Of a stretch of DNA of 64,000 nucleotides, positions 1-8,336 are shown piece by piece. Position numbers and translations under genes: made by a program. Source of the DNA: Alphaproteobacteria bacterium (GTDB lineage Bacteria > Pseudomonadota > Alphaproteobacteria > Micavibrionales > Micavibrionaceae). The notes under the pieces were generated by a model. It did not search any database. It saw nothing but the letters and a program-made list of their open reading frames with translations, and was not told the DNA's origin. The stretch is taken from positions 26,772 through 90,771 of the forward strand of contig JABAZY010000019.1 in the NCBI GenBank assembly GCA_018608245.1, given 5' to 3'. Every line of letters starts with the position of its first letter. The stretch's first letter is position 1.

Positions 1-488
1 ATATGCCAAACTTGTCCATAGTGGTAATGCGCATGATCAATCAGTTCTGATAGTTTTTCATGATATGGGTAATAATATTTTTGAATACGCTGATATATTT
101 CTTTAGGGGCGAGCGCATGATCGTAGACAGGTACGCCTGGTTGTACTAATCGACGAATAAGTCCGATGCCTGCGTAAGAGCGGTTGGATGGCGCGGGCAT
201 AATGTCATAATGCTCTGGCCATGGCTCTGACAGAAGCTCTTCGTCAATATCATCCACAGCGCGATTAACATCTAGAAAGCTTCGCGGGAAATTTGCGCAA
301 AGAAGCGGTGCGCCTATGTTTGTGGCATGATTAAATAAATCATCCACATACTTATCCTCAGCTTTCTCCAGAGCGCCACGGTCACAGGTGAAGTTAAACT
401 CTTCTGGGTAACTTTGTCCGCTATGGGGGGAGTCAAAGATAAGGGGGATGAATTCTTTTGGTTGATATAAACTGTAGGACTTTGACAT
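1..488 (-). CDS. N-formylglutamate amidohydrolase, C-terminus cut by window edge
   Basis: The family hydrolyses N-formyl-L-glutamate to formate and glutamate, the last step of one histidine degradation route; related proteins deformylate other N-formyl amino acids. The reverse-strand reading frame begins MSKSYSLYQPKEF and stays open to the window edge, giving about 162 residues. The family hallmarks are visible: FDSPHSGQSYPEEF near residue 18, SFLDVNRAVDDID near residue 70 and GVPVYDHAL near residue 125. The gene is divergent from the DUF4153 gene, with about 60 bp between the two starts. No histidine utilisation neighbours are visible, so the physiological substrate is uncertain. The family assignment is firm. 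Confidence 0.9.
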   Translation of the reverse strand, partial: MSKSYSLYQPKEFIPLIFDSPHSGQSYPEEFNFTCDRGALEKAEDKYVDDLFNHATNIGAPLLCANFPRSFLDVNRAVDDIDEELLSEPWPEHYDIMPAPSNRSYAGIGLIRRLVQPGVPVYDHALAPKEIYQRIQKYYYPYHEKLSELIDHAHYHYGQVWH

Positions 489-551
489 AGTGGTATGATA
501 GCGATAATTTGTACATTGAAAAAGCAAAAATACACGAATGAGAGCAAGTTT

Positions 552-2339
552 ATGGGGTTTATTAAAAAGATTATTAGTTTTAATGGAGCAGAAGCGTTTA
601 AGGATACAGTTAAGCGTTTTCCATTGTCCTCTATCTGTTGTTTTGTTGGGTTTGTGATAGTGATTCTTGCCATTCACGGTGTTTGGGATGACTGGGATAT
701 TAAGGAAAAGAATTTAGCCCGTATTTTTCTACTGATGCTGTTGGGCTATTTCTGGTTTGGAATTGTTCAATTAATTGATGAGAGTCATGCGTTAAATACT
801 TTTAAACGAATAGGATTATCTATTGCTGGTATTGTTCCACTTGCCCTAATTGTCTTTGGTGATACAGATGAATTCTTTAGATTATTTTTTATCGTGCCTG
901 CTTTGTTACTGTTAATCTCAGTTGCACCCTATATTCTCAAAAAATCTGATAACGATTCTTTCTGGGTGTTTAACCGTTATGTCTGGTTTGGGGTTGCTGT
1001 ATCTTATCTTGGTGCAATGCTTATGGCAGGGGGAATTGCTGCTGCTATTGCTGCAGTAAAGTACCTCTTTGACGCTAAGATAGAAGAAGAGGTTTTTGGT
1101 GATATCTTGGCACTTTCCGCGACAATTGTAGGGCCAATTTATGCGTTGTCTTTTGTGCCTAAGCGTTTTGATCAAGGTGATGAAGAGTGCCATGCTCCCA
1201 CACAAGTTGGATTTTTAACAAATTGGATTTTAGCACCGCTCGCCATTATTTATATGGCTATTCTTTATGCTTATTTTATTAAAATTGGTATCACGTGGGA
1301 AATTCCTAAGGGGCAATTATCCTTCATGATTACAGGCTTTATTGGCGTTGGTTTAGCAACATTTCTTATCTCATGGCCGCAACGAGAAACAGGCAGCAAG
1401 GCATTGAAATTACTGGTGAAGTATTTCTTTCCTGCTATGGTTGTTCCAGTTGTTATGCAAGCAATATCCATTGGTATGCGGATTGATCAATATGGCTTTA
1501 CGGAGAAGCGATATATTGTTGCACTATCAGTGCTTTGGTTTGCCTTTATTGCTATCGGCTTTATGTTGAAAAAATTAGAACTGAAGCATATTCCATTGTC
1601 ATTGGCATTGTTGTTATTGATCGCTAGTTGGGGGCCATGGAGTGCGCGTGATGTATCTGGTTTTAGCCAGTTATCGCGTATGGAAAAAGTTTTAACTGAG
1701 AATGGCTTGTATGAGAATGGACAAGTCATGAAGTTACGCAAGGGGCAGGAATTATCCTATGAAAAGCGTGTTCAAATCAGTGGCATTGCTGATTATATTT
1801 TCAGCCATGATCATGAATTTGCAGGCTATAAAACTCAATATAAATTCTTTAAAGCATTGAACATTAATCATATCTCAAAATGGGAACGTAAGAGTAATAA
1901 CAATGTTGTTCAAGATGGCCGTTTTACTTTAAATTTCAGTAATAACAATGCGTATCGCGGCATAGTAGATGTTCAAAAGGCTGATTTTTATATGCCGAAT
2001 TTCTCAATCGGTGTTAACAAAGGGCAACCAATAGAAGTTGATGGCAACAGTTTTGCGACAAACTTAAAAGATAATGTTGTGACCATAACTTGGAATGATA
2101 GAGTCGACCTGACTAAGGATTTAAGCGAAATTGTCAGTGGGATGATTGTTGAGTATGGCACGTCCAATGGTGAAAATAGTGTAAAATCTAGATATAACTT
2201 AGGTGACCCATACGAATTAACGCTATCGAACGGTAATGTTCGCGTCTTGCTGATGATCACTAATATTAATGGTAAGATGGTGGATGATAAACCTGAGGTT
2301 AATTACGTTAATGGTAAGGCGTTCATTAAAATCCGTTAA
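552..2339 (+). CDS. DUF4153 family integral membrane protein
   Basis: This is a large membrane protein of unknown function, about 595 residues. The N-terminal two thirds holds roughly ten or more hydrophobic helices and the last 200 residues are a soluble, beta-rich domain probably outside the membrane. Overall layout and motifs such as the segment following GMRIDQYGFTEKRYIVALSV resemble the DUF4153 family of proteobacterial membrane proteins. The ATG at 552 (MGFIKKIISFNGAEAF) was preferred to an upstream in-frame ATG at 495. The shorter form begins with a normal amphipathic lead-in and has a GAG stretch about 8 bases upstream, while the longer form adds 19 basic residues that look like leader sequence. 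An imperfect inverted repeat follows the stop codon. Confidence 0.75.
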   Translation: MGFIKKIISFNGAEAFKDTVKRFPLSSICCFVGFVIVILAIHGVWDDWDIKEKNLARIFLLMLLGYFWFGIVQLIDESHALNTFKRIGLSIAGIVPLALIVFGDTDEFFRLFFIVPALLLLISVAPYILKKSDNDSFWVFNRYVWFGVAVSYLGAMLMAGGIAAAIAAVKYLFDAKIEEEVFGDILALSATIVGPIYALSFVPKRFDQGDEECHAPTQVGFLTNWILAPLAIIYMAILYAYFIKIGITWEIPKGQLSFMITGFIGVGLATFLISWPQRETGSKALKLLVKYFFPAMVVPVVMQAISIGMRIDQYGFTEKRYIVALSVLWFAFIAIGFMLKKLELKHIPLSLALLLLIASWGPWSARDVSGFSQLSRMEKVLTENGLYENGQVMKLRKGQELSYEKRVQISGIADYIFSHDHEFAGYKTQYKFFKALNINHISKWERKSNNNVVQDGRFTLNFSNNNAYRGIVDVQKADFYMPNFSIGVNKGQPIEVDGNSFATNLKDNVVTITWNDRVDLTKDLSEIVSGMIVEYGTSNGENSVKSRYNLGDPYELTLSNGNVRVLLMITNINGKMVDDKPEVNYVNGKAFIKIR

Positions 2340-2363
2340 ACTTGCGCGAAGCCTGAATTAGCG

Positions 2364-2395
2364 ATAGAATCATGAGATCAAAGTCATAATTCTAT
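2364..2395. repeat. 12-bp imperfect inverted repeat between DUF4153 gene and pcm
   Basis: ATAGAATCATGA at 2364-2375 pairs with TCATAATTCTAT at 2384-2395 (one mismatch, 8-base loop). There is no T-run after the stem, so it is a poor intrinsic terminator. It may be a transcript-end hairpin or a regulatory site 26 bp before the pcm start. Confidence 0.4.
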
Positions 2396-2421
2396 GGCTG
2401 TTCCTTAAGGTCTGTAACGCT

Positions 2422-3129
2422 ATGAATGCCACTGTTAACGCTAACGAAGCACGTAAAATCCGTTTGGTGATGCAATTGCGTCAATCTGGTATCCAAGATA
2501 TTGAGATTTTAAATGCTATTGAGCGCGTTCCGCGTGAGCATTTTATTCCTGAGGCTATGTCAGATCAGGCTTATGAAGATATAGCTGTGCCTATCGGGTT
2601 GGGGCAGACAATTAGCCAACCCATGGTCGTAGCGTCGATGATTGAAGCGCTGGAGCTTACTGATCGTCATAAAGTATTAGAAGTGGGCACAGGAACGGGG
2701 TATCAAGCTTGCGTATTAGCAAAGCTAGCGCGCCGTGTTTACACAATTGAACGACACAGACCACTGTGGGGAATTGCAGAGGCAAATTTCAAAGAATTGC
2801 AAATGCGTAACATCACAACATTATGCGGTGATGGCATGAAAGGCTGGCCTAAAATCCACGGGATAGAGCAGGCGCCTTTTGATCGTATTATTGTGGCGGC
2901 CGCCGCACGTGAAAAACCACCAACCTTATTGCTAGAGCAACTTAACATTGGGGGCATCATGATTATCCCTGTTGGCGAAGCGGGATCACAAATGGTGAAG
3001 CGTTATAAGCGCGAAGCGGATGATACTTATTCTATTCAAGATATAATGCCTGTGCGCTTTGTCCCATTATTGCCAGATATTGCACGGGATAAGCCAACCT
3101 CAGAAGAAAAAGAAAGGGTGCCTGCTTGA
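2422..3129 (+). CDS. pcm: Protein-L-isoaspartate O-methyltransferase
   Basis: The enzyme methylates L-isoaspartyl residues in damaged proteins with S-adenosylmethionine, starting their repair in the cytoplasm. The product has 235 residues, slightly longer than the usual 205-220. Visible motifs are VPREHFIPEAM near residue 35, the substrate-contact stretch GLGQTISQPMVVASM near 60 and the SAM-binding glycine motif VLEVGTGTGYQACVLA near 88. The C-terminal strand RFVPLLPDI is typical. The stop overlaps the start of the following LysM/M23 gene by four bases, so the two are probably co-translated. The same pcm-M23 pairing is common in alphaproteobacteria. Confidence 0.96.
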   Translation: MNATVNANEARKIRLVMQLRQSGIQDIEILNAIERVPREHFIPEAMSDQAYEDIAVPIGLGQTISQPMVVASMIEALELTDRHKVLEVGTGTGYQACVLAKLARRVYTIERHRPLWGIAEANFKELQMRNITTLCGDGMKGWPKIHGIEQAPFDRIIVAAAAREKPPTLLLEQLNIGGIMIIPVGEAGSQMVKRYKREADDTYSIQDIMPVRFVPLLPDIARDKPTSEEKERVPA

Positions 3130-4121
3130 TCAAAAATAGCCTCATGATGACTGGCGCTTTTATTTTGTTGGGCGCGTGTTCTTTCACGCAAGAGCCTGCA
3201 CCTTATACGGCCTATGGCGTATCGAAAGGTGCGGGAAGTGCTGGTATTCATACCGTACTTGAGGGGGATACGGTCTATACGATTTCTAAAAACTATAATT
3301 TACCAATGCGGGAAATTATCACCGTGAACAGCTTAAGCGCGCCTTATAAGCTAACAACAGGCTACCGTATGAGGTTGCCACCACCGAACGAGCATCGGGT
3401 GAGAGACGGCGATACGTTGTACGGTGTCGCGCGTACTTACGATGTAAGCGTTAATCGCCTTGTTCAGATGAATAATATTACGGCGCCTTATAAATTAATA
3501 CCAGGCGATACGTTGCGTTTACCAACGCCAGCCCGCATTGCGGAAGGTGTAGAGCAAAGAGACTTCGGTAATAGTAGCAAACAAGGATCTTTCCAAACTG
3601 TTTCGACTGCACGTGTACAAGGTGTTGAGCGCGCCCCTCTGGACGCACCGTCTCGCAAGGTTGAGAAAGTTGTTTTAACGCCAGATGTTCAGCCTAAAAA
3701 AGATATTCCTAAGAAAATCACAGGTAGCACGCCTGAGCTATCGACCAAGGGGGGTAAATTTATGCGTCCGGTTAGTGGTAAGGTAATTTCTAAGTTTGGG
3801 CCAAAGGCTGGTGGTCTTCATAATGATGGAGTCAATATCAAGGCTGTGCGGGGTACACCTGTCCGTGCCGCTGAAAATGGCGTGGTGGTCTATAGCGGTA
3901 ATGATTTGCCAGGCTATGGGAATTTGGTCTTGGTGCGTCATGAAGGCAAACTGGTTAGCGCCTATGCCCACCTTCATAAATCCCTCGTTAAGCGTGGGGA
4001 TAAAGTTAAGCGCGGTCAGTCTCTCGGTACGGTTGGATCAACAGGGCAGGTAGATAGTCCTCAATTGCACTTCGAAATCCGCAAAGGTGCAAAAGTCTTA
4101 AACCCAGAGAAATATATTTAA
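3126..4121 (+). CDS. LysM/M23 lipoprotein, NlpD-like, with degenerate active site
   Basis: This is a probable outer-membrane lipoprotein that binds peptidoglycan and acts in cell-wall remodelling. The signal peptide ends in a lipobox (LLGAC, Cys near residue 19). Two LysM modules follow at about 43-85 and 91-133, then a linker, then an M23 (LytM) domain at about 215-331. The M23 ligands are changed. Active enzymes have H-x-G-x-D, but here the site reads NDGVN, and the HLHFE motif has become PQLHFEI. E. coli NlpD and EnvC lost the same residues and activate amidases rather than cutting the wall, so an activator role is inferred. The start is the TTG at 3126, overlapping the pcm stop. Confidence 0.85.
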   Translation: MIKNSLMMTGAFILLGACSFTQEPAPYTAYGVSKGAGSAGIHTVLEGDTVYTISKNYNLPMREIITVNSLSAPYKLTTGYRMRLPPPNEHRVRDGDTLYGVARTYDVSVNRLVQMNNITAPYKLIPGDTLRLPTPARIAEGVEQRDFGNSSKQGSFQTVSTARVQGVERAPLDAPSRKVEKVVLTPDVQPKKDIPKKITGSTPELSTKGGKFMRPVSGKVISKFGPKAGGLHNDGVNIKAVRGTPVRAAENGVVVYSGNDLPGYGNLVLVRHEGKLVSAYAHLHKSLVKRGDKVKRGQSLGTVGSTGQVDSPQLHFEIRKGAKVLNPEKYI

Positions 4122-4360
4122 CCTCTAGCTTGAACTGGAGGGGTATCCGCACGTGGGGGGAATTGGTCTCTAGCTAATTGATCTTTTAATTCAAAAAACT
4201 GTTTTGCAGAGCCGCCAGCAGCCGTTAATTTTGCGCAGGCTTCTACAGATAATGGCGCCGTAATATCAGGAGCGTCTCCGGAAACTACAGCTTCAAAAAA
4301 AGGCTGTAGCAAGGGCTTTAACGCTTCTAAAGCTTGTTCATCAGTTAATGTTGTCGCCAT
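4118..4360 (-). CDS. Small hypothetical protein, 80 residues
   Basis: Not recognised. It is a soluble, mostly helical protein rich in Ala, Leu and Pro, starting MATTLTDEQALEALKPLL and ending in a proline- and arginine-rich tail, with no signal peptide or membrane helix. AGGATA lies about 7 bases upstream of the ATG, an acceptable ribosome binding site. It sits last in a row of three minus-strand genes of unknown function. Its 3' end overlaps the convergent M23 gene by four bases. The codon usage looks protein-like, and the ribosome site favours a real gene. Confidence 0.6.
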   Translation of the reverse strand: MATTLTDEQALEALKPLLQPFFEAVVSGDAPDITAPLSVEACAKLTAAGGSAKQFFELKDQLARDQFPPRADTPPVQARG

Positions 4361-4416
4361 GTCTATATCCTGTCTAAATATTATCTTAGTTTATATATTG
4401 GTTTTTAGTCAATCTT

Positions 4417-5184
4417 TTATGGTTCACTTGGTGCGCGTTCGTGAAGGGCTAGGGGATGTTCTCTATCTATTGCGTTTTCAACCCTCATTATAATGTCTTG
4501 TGAGATTGTTTGTGCTTTTTGGCCAAAATGATCTGCGATGACGGCAAGGTTATGGAACTGGTTGGCCTTAAGTTCGGTGCAAAGCAATTTCATTGTTTCT
4601 GACATTTCTTGTGCTTCAAGTAAGGATTGTAGGGGTGTCACTCCCCTTGATTCATCCTCAAAGATAAAGATTGTCTTGGCTTCTGCATCTTCAAAAACTT
4701 TATGGAGTTCAGGGTTTTCTGTCCAAAACTTAGGCGTTAGATATTCAGAAATAGCATTTAGAAAATGGCACGCGAAGTAAGTGATGCTGGTAGGGTAAGA
4801 TTCTGGTGGTTCATCTGGAGCAATTAGGGAGTCTATAATATCTTTGTGAAAATATTTTTTGTCTCTTAGCCATTGGTCCACAACGTTTAAGTTATTATAT
4901 TTGGCCATGTCAAAACGGTGAGCAATTCTTTCAGGGCTAATGGCGAATCCTGTAGATAATTTACCAACAGTTTCATAGGTTTTACGAAGAGGGGTTTCAT
5001 GCCATACATGTTGCGCACGCGACATAGCGCCTTGGAAGCTTGCTATACTGTCAAGGACGAGCGCTATTTTTTCTTGGTGGTCCACCCATAGGGCATCAAC
5101 TACGCGCGCGGGTGCATCAATGTGCGCATACCAATATTCTATATGCGTGTCGTTAAATTCTTGGGTTAATTCATCATCTGACAT
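4417..5184 (-). CDS. Hypothetical soluble protein, 255 residues
   Basis: Not recognised. The product starts MSDDELTQEFNDTHIEYWY, is predicted all-helical, acidic and cytoplasmic, and shows no signal peptide, membrane segment or known catalytic motif. Distinctive stretches are HVWHETPLRKTYETVGKLS around residue 60 and YFACHFLNAISEYLTPKFW around residue 138. It lies 58 bp downstream of the large repeat-rich gene and 56 bp upstream of the 80-residue gene, all on the minus strand. The three probably form one transcription unit. An inferred role would follow from these partners only. Confidence 0.7.
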   Translation of the reverse strand: MSDDELTQEFNDTHIEYWYAHIDAPARVVDALWVDHQEKIALVLDSIASFQGAMSRAQHVWHETPLRKTYETVGKLSTGFAISPERIAHRFDMAKYNNLNVVDQWLRDKKYFHKDIIDSLIAPDEPPESYPTSITYFACHFLNAISEYLTPKFWTENPELHKVFEDAEAKTIFIFEDESRGVTPLQSLLEAQEMSETMKLLCTELKANQFHNLAVIADHFGQKAQTISQDIIMRVENAIDREHPLALHERAPSEP

Positions 5185-5242
5185 AATAACTATTTATAAC
5201 AAAAATAGTATTATGTCAATAAAATTAAGTTTTTTACTTTCC

Positions 5243-7327
5243 TTATCTAACGGGAATAAGCTGTGGAACTGCTGTTAAAGTCGCTGTCGCAGGTGATGCT
5301 GCTGTTAAGGGCGCTGTTGGAAGGTGCGCTGGCACTAATGGTACGGTAGTTCCTAAAGATGCTGCAGAAACAGGTGCGCCTGTAACGCTTGATGCAGCGG
5401 CTCGAGCTTGATCAGCTAAGCTGGAGGCGGCATTAGTGGCAGCTTGAGGGTCAACAGGTATGCCAAAATCATGACCTACAATAGAAATATGAGGTAGGAT
5501 CACATCAGGGTATAATTCGATAGGAGTTACCACTCCATTACCTGTGGGTACTACATTAGCTGGAGTAGTAGGTGCTACTGGCGCAGTAGAGGAGGCTGTA
5601 CTGGCGGCCACTTCAATAGGTGACTGTGCTGCTACGCTTGCAACCGATGCTGGTACATTTGTGTTTGCTGGGGTTCCCGCTGTCGTAGTTGTAGCGCCCG
5701 CACAAGCTTGCCCGTTGAAATATTTTGTAGGGTCAGTGGTTAGACCATTTTGTACTTCTGCATGAATTGCTGGCCAATTATAGGTACCATTAACCGTTGT
5801 GCCCGCAGGAGGAACATTCACGCAGGTATTTGCTTCGATTAAATTGATTTGATCCTGTGGGATGCCATTATAATCTGCAATTTGTATGGTCTTTTCAATA
5901 ACCGACATGTTTTCTCCACTTTGCGCCAAAACCGCTTCAGCCACGTTCCATAGGCCACCACCATCGGGCACAGGCAAGGTTGCGATTGGCGGTACGACTG
6001 ACGGCGTAACAGCTGATGGATCAACAGGCGTAGCAGCAGATGATGCTGCCGCTAACGGGTCAACAGGAGGAAGGGCATTGGTAATTGCGTTACTTCCAAA
6101 TCCAAAACTTGGTATCGCTTGAACAGCTTTATCCCACATGCCACTAAAGTCTGTAGCGTGGTATTTATCCATTATGACTGAGCTTTGTTCAGATAAAAAT
6201 GGTGTTGCTAAATCAACTAATCCTGCACCAACGCCACCAAGTACCGTTCCTGTAATTACTCTTCTAGGTGTAAAATTAGCTGTCGATTTAGTATAGAGGC
6301 TTGATATTCCGTTATATACCATTGAAGTGGTAAAACCAGCTAATGCGCCAACCACCAATACTTGTGCCAATGGGTTTGTGGCAAGAAAGGTTGCTGCAAG
6401 AAGCCCTGTCTTAACTCCAACACCAGCACCAGCACCAAGACTTAAAGCCAGTGCGTTATGCCAAAAAGAACCTGCTTTTTTAGGTGCTTCTTCAGTTACT
6501 GCGCTCGCTGTTTGTTGGGCTAAGTCTGGTGAAACAATTGGTGATGTTGTATTTGCACCAGCACCTGCAGTAGAAGCTACAGGCGGTATTGATCCATGCC
6601 CACCTTGATTATGAGGTTGTTGATACGCTTGATCGTTTGCACTGCCCGTATGTGGGTGTCCCGTGTTACTGTTTTGCTGAGCTCTGTTGTTTGCTTCACT
6701 TTGGAGAAATAGGTTTCTCCAATAATCTGCTTCAGGATTGCTTCCCGTGCCATGATCAGGTTGCTGTGCTTGTTGACCATTATCTGGGTAATAGCTGCTC
6801 ATTACGCTTTCTCTGGTTGAGTGGTTACCGTTTGAAGCGCTGTTGTTTGTTTGCTCACCGCCAGCTGTCTGTGCTGCGCCTGTTAAGGTTGCGGTATTTG
6901 CTCGTCTTTCTGCTCTACGTGAAGCACTGGTGCTAACGGTAGGAGTAGGAGGAGCGTCGGGTGAACCATTGGTAGCTGCATGACGAACACCTGATGTCGC
7001 TGAATGTGGGCTTGTAGAATTTCCTGTGGCATGTCTTGCTTGGCCGGCAAAGCTTGCGTGTCCAGTATTGGTGTTTTGTTGACTTTGTGGCCTTCTATAG
7101 TTTTCTATTGGAGTAGGTTCAGCGGCAGTTGCGTTTGTATTATGTGTGTTTTGCGCGGCCATTTGCGCTTCTAATAAATTAAGCGCTATTTCCATTCTTG
7201 CGAGAGCTTCTGTTGCGATGCGGTGCTGTTCTCTTATGATTTGAAGAATTTGTTGAGGGTCTACGTTGTTAATATCACCATTACCTGATGTATTATGTGC
7301 GCCAGTATTGTTTGTTGAATCAACCAT
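5243..7327 (-). CDS. Large low-complexity membrane protein with LysM-like segment
   Basis: Not assigned to a family. About 694 residues. A short coiled coil lies at about 23-58, then a long Asn/Gln/Ser/His/Thr-rich disordered region to about 285. After this come two or three hydrophobic Gly/Ala segments at about 285-375 (including LGAGAGVGVKTGLLAATFLA), and an Ala/Pro/Thr-rich tail. Near residue 460 a stretch starting GGLWNVAEAVLAQ, followed by QIADYNGI and NVPPAG, looks like a LysM fold. The true start is taken as the ATG at 7327, because GGAGAG, a good ribosome site, overlaps an upstream ATG at 7339. There is no signal peptide, which is unusual for a protein that seems to cross the membrane. 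Confidence 0.7.
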   Translation of the reverse strand: MVDSTNNTGAHNTSGNGDINNVDPQQILQIIREQHRIATEALARMEIALNLLEAQMAAQNTHNTNATAAEPTPIENYRRPQSQQNTNTGHASFAGQARHATGNSTSPHSATSGVRHAATNGSPDAPPTPTVSTSASRRAERRANTATLTGAAQTAGGEQTNNSASNGNHSTRESVMSSYYPDNGQQAQQPDHGTGSNPEADYWRNLFLQSEANNRAQQNSNTGHPHTGSANDQAYQQPHNQGGHGSIPPVASTAGAGANTTSPIVSPDLAQQTASAVTEEAPKKAGSFWHNALALSLGAGAGVGVKTGLLAATFLATNPLAQVLVVGALAGFTTSMVYNGISSLYTKSTANFTPRRVITGTVLGGVGAGLVDLATPFLSEQSSVIMDKYHATDFSGMWDKAVQAIPSFGFGSNAITNALPPVDPLAAASSAATPVDPSAVTPSVVPPIATLPVPDGGGLWNVAEAVLAQSGENMSVIEKTIQIADYNGIPQDQINLIEANTCVNVPPAGTTVNGTYNWPAIHAEVQNGLTTDPTKYFNGQACAGATTTTAGTPANTNVPASVASVAAQSPIEVAASTASSTAPVAPTTPANVVPTGNGVVTPIELYPDVILPHISIVGHDFGIPVDPQAATNAASSLADQARAAASSVTGAPVSAASLGTTVPLVPAHLPTAPLTAASPATATLTAVPQLIPVR

Positions 7328-7350
7328 TAAACTCTCCATTTCAAAATTAT

Positions 7351-7375
7351 GAAAAAGAATAATATAGCATTATTC
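7351..7375 (-). terminator. Probable intrinsic terminator of DUF815 gene
   Basis: Read on the minus strand, GAATAAT and ATTATTC form a 7-bp stem around a 5-base loop, followed by TTTTTC. It lies 18 bp past the DUF815 stop. The stem is AT-rich, so strength is doubtful. Confidence 0.45.
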
Positions 7376-7392
7376 TGGAAAAAACAAGGTTT

Positions 7393-8244
7393 TTATACGC
7401 TTTTCCCCTGTATCCCAGCTATATGTTGGATAAATTGCCATGCGACACGTCCCGAACGATTGCCTCGTGTTATTGCCCATTCAAGCGCTTCTGCTTGTTT
7501 ATAATCTAGCTCATAATGTTTCGTATAGCTTTCAATCATCTTTATATATGTGTCCTGATTACAGCCATAAAACCCTAGCCATAGGCCAAAACGGTCGGAA
7601 AGGGAGACTTTTTCTTCGACGCTTTCACTTTTGTGTATAGCCGTCGAACGCTCATTTTCTATCATTTTACGGGGAAGTAGGTGTCTACGGTTAGAAGTGG
7701 CATAGAGAATCACATTCTTTGGGCGTCCTTCAATGCCCCCATCAAGGACAGCTTTTAAGGATTTGTAAGAGCTATCATTTTCATCAAAAGACAAATCATC
7801 GCAAAACAGGATAAAGCGTAACTCTTCTTGGTCGCGAAGTGTATCTAATAAATTTGGAAGTGTGTTGATGTCTTCTCTATATATTTCAATAAGATGAAGG
7901 TTTTTGTTCTGCTGGCTGTTTAGTGTGCTTTGGTGAATGGATTTCACGATTGAGCTTTTGCCCATACCCCGTGCGCCCCACATTAACGCGTTGTTAGCGG
8001 CAAAACCATCAGCAAACTGTTGGGTGTTCTGACGTAGTATGTCAGCCTGTTGTTCTAATCCAATTAATAGCTCTAAGGGTAGGGCATTCGCGTTGATGAC
8101 AGGCTTTAAGCGCTTATCTTGCGCCTGCCACAGCCACGTATAGCTATCGCTCCATTTAGGCGTTTTTACTGGTGCATTGCCTTCTAGGTTGTCGGCGATA
8201 CGCTTAAGCTGTTCCGTTAGCGCTGTTACTTGTGAATCATTCAT
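7393..8244 (-). CDS. DUF815 family AAA-type ATP-binding protein
   Basis: A P-loop ATPase of unknown cellular role, 283 residues, standard length for the family. The Walker A motif MWGARGMGKSSIVKSIH lies near residue 88, and the Walker B region FILFCDDLSFDEND near residue 145. The family-specific stretch ending ILYATSNRRHLLPR lies near residue 180, followed by SLSDRFGLWLGFY near residue 215. The product looks cytoplasmic. It is divergent from yajC with about 90 bp between starts. DUF815 next to yajC-secDF is a common alphaproteobacterial arrangement, but no functional link to protein export has been shown to my knowledge. Confidence 0.9.
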   Translation of the reverse strand: MNDSQVTALTEQLKRIADNLEGNAPVKTPKWSDSYTWLWQAQDKRLKPVINANALPLELLIGLEQQADILRQNTQQFADGFAANNALMWGARGMGKSSIVKSIHQSTLNSQQNKNLHLIEIYREDINTLPNLLDTLRDQEELRFILFCDDLSFDENDSSYKSLKAVLDGGIEGRPKNVILYATSNRRHLLPRKMIENERSTAIHKSESVEEKVSLSDRFGLWLGFYGCNQDTYIKMIESYTKHYELDYKQAEALEWAITRGNRSGRVAWQFIQHIAGIQGKSV

Positions 8245-8336
8245 CTTTCAATACTTGCCTTTGACGTGTGAGCCGTTATAGTCCGAAATTGTAATTATTA
8301 CTATATTTAAACCAGTTATATAAGGAACATAAAATA

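Noticed and set aside
495..551. Longer start for the DUF4153 protein
   Set aside because: The 19 added residues are basic and unlike the family; the ATG at 552 has a better upstream GAG and a normal first helix.
5839..6780. Several short frames inside the large low-complexity gene
   Set aside because: All overlap the 694-residue frame, lack ribosome sites and have unlikely composition.
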